Of a stretch of 14,856 nucleotides of DNA, positions 14,534 to 14,856 are shown piece after piece. The position numbers were made by a program, and so were the translations under genes. The notes beneath the pieces were generated by a model that was not told the DNA's origin, ran no database searches, and saw nothing but the letters and a program-made list of their open reading frames with translations. Source of the stretch: Peptoniphilus sp. GTDB taxonomy: Bacteria > Bacillota > Clostridia > Tissierellales > Peptoniphilaceae. The first letter of the stretch is position 1; every line of letters starts with the position of its first letter. The DNA lies in the NCBI GenBank assembly GCA_029983555.1, contig JASBZH010000036.1, positions 1-14,856 on the forward strand, written 5' to 3'.

Positions 14534-14562
14534 AGTATACGGGATATTTAAAATTTTGTCAA
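14534..14562 (-). promoter_or_regulatory. Consensus sigma-A promoter of the YabE-like gene
   Basis: TTGACA (14562-14557), a 17-base spacer and TATACT (14539-14534) on the minus strand. The predicted start near 14527 gives a leader of about 70 bases. Confidence 0.88.
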
Positions 14563-14568
14563 GTTTTG

Positions 14569-14633
14569 TGTAACTTTTTCGTAACTTTTTACAGTTTTGT
14601 AATACTGCTGTCATTTTGTAATACTGTTGTCAC
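14569..14633. promoter_or_regulatory. Three WalR/PhoP-type direct-repeat boxes upstream of the yabE promoter
   Basis: Read on the plus strand, the boxes are TGTAAC-N5-CGTAAC (14569-14585), TGTAAT-N5-TGTCAT (14598-14614) and TGTAAT-N5-TGTCAC (14617-14633). Half-sites within each box are 11 bases apart, one helical turn. The last two boxes lie in a 19-base tandem repeat (TTTTGTAATACTGYTGTCA). They start seven bases upstream of the -35. Each departs from the WalR consensus at one half-site base, so WalR, PhoP or another OmpR-family regulator are all possible. Confidence 0.55.
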
Positions 14634-14640
14634 ATTATAT

Positions 14641-14856
14641 GTAAATTCGTAATATGTTATAAATACTTAGGTGACATTTAATCTTCAAAAAAATTTAAAC
14701 TAATTTTTAAATTACAAAACAAGTTTCAATTTAAAATAATTTTAGATACATTAATTTATAAATATAAAGTTAAACATTATAGACTTAATTAGACATGTTA
14801 AATTGCAAATACATAAACATTTTCTTCTATATATAATAATATATTTTAGTATATTA
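14641..14856. other. AT-rich end of window, no gene seen
   Basis: Beyond the repeat boxes the sequence to the right edge is AT-rich with no supported open frame, hairpin terminator or RNA gene. A TGTAAA/CGTAAT/TGTTAT cluster at 14640-14660 resembles further half-sites, but with irregular spacing. Confidence 0.45.

Overview
The window looks like chromosomal DNA of a low-GC Gram-positive bacterium (Bacillota). It is very AT-rich, has strong GGAGG/AGGTGA ribosome binding sites, compact hairpin-plus-U terminators, TTG starts, a YabE-type 3D-domain wall protein, a HAAS-domain membrane protein and a membrane-anchored J-domain protein. The base composition and gene mix would fit an anaerobic coccus of the Tissierellia (Peptoniphilus/Parvimonas/Finegoldia-like), but that placement is inference. 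No rRNA, tRNA, CRISPR array, insertion sequence or phage gene was recognised.

Layout. Almost everything is on the minus strand, so the order of transcription is right to left. 14458-13475 is a YabE-like G5/3D cell-wall protein with a consensus promoter, surrounded by five direct-repeat boxes of the WalR/PhoP (OmpR-family) type. 13325-12438 is a HAAS-domain membrane protein. 12154-10991 is an unrecognised pair, a secreted protein and a four-helix membrane protein, behind a strong promoter. 9751-10849 is the only plus-strand unit, two overlapping half-size chromate-family transporter genes, divergent from proC and a DJ-1/PfpI gene (9635-8292). 8176-7366 holds two small unknown membrane proteins with their own promoter and terminator. 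7054-5456 is a Na/phosphate cotransporter fused to a PhoU domain. 5332-1799 is a four-gene peptide-type ABC transporter (two permeases, two ATPases) with no substrate-binding protein in view. 1697-437 is an HExxH metallopeptidase whose gene overlaps a gene for a membrane J-domain protein. At the left edge is the first 23 codons of another membrane protein.

How it works together. Most units are independent, each closed by its own terminator. The physiological themes are nutrient import (peptides, phosphate), proline synthesis, wall remodelling and envelope proteins. Several starts were moved inward from the longest open frame to the codon with a proper ribosome binding site (oppD, oppF, the Na/Pi transporter, both chromate genes, the HAAS gene, the 8176 gene and yabE). 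The most interesting items are the box-studded yabE control region and the unrecognised secreted/membrane pair. The topology of the J-domain protein and the possible attenuator in front of the metallopeptidase are also worth a look.
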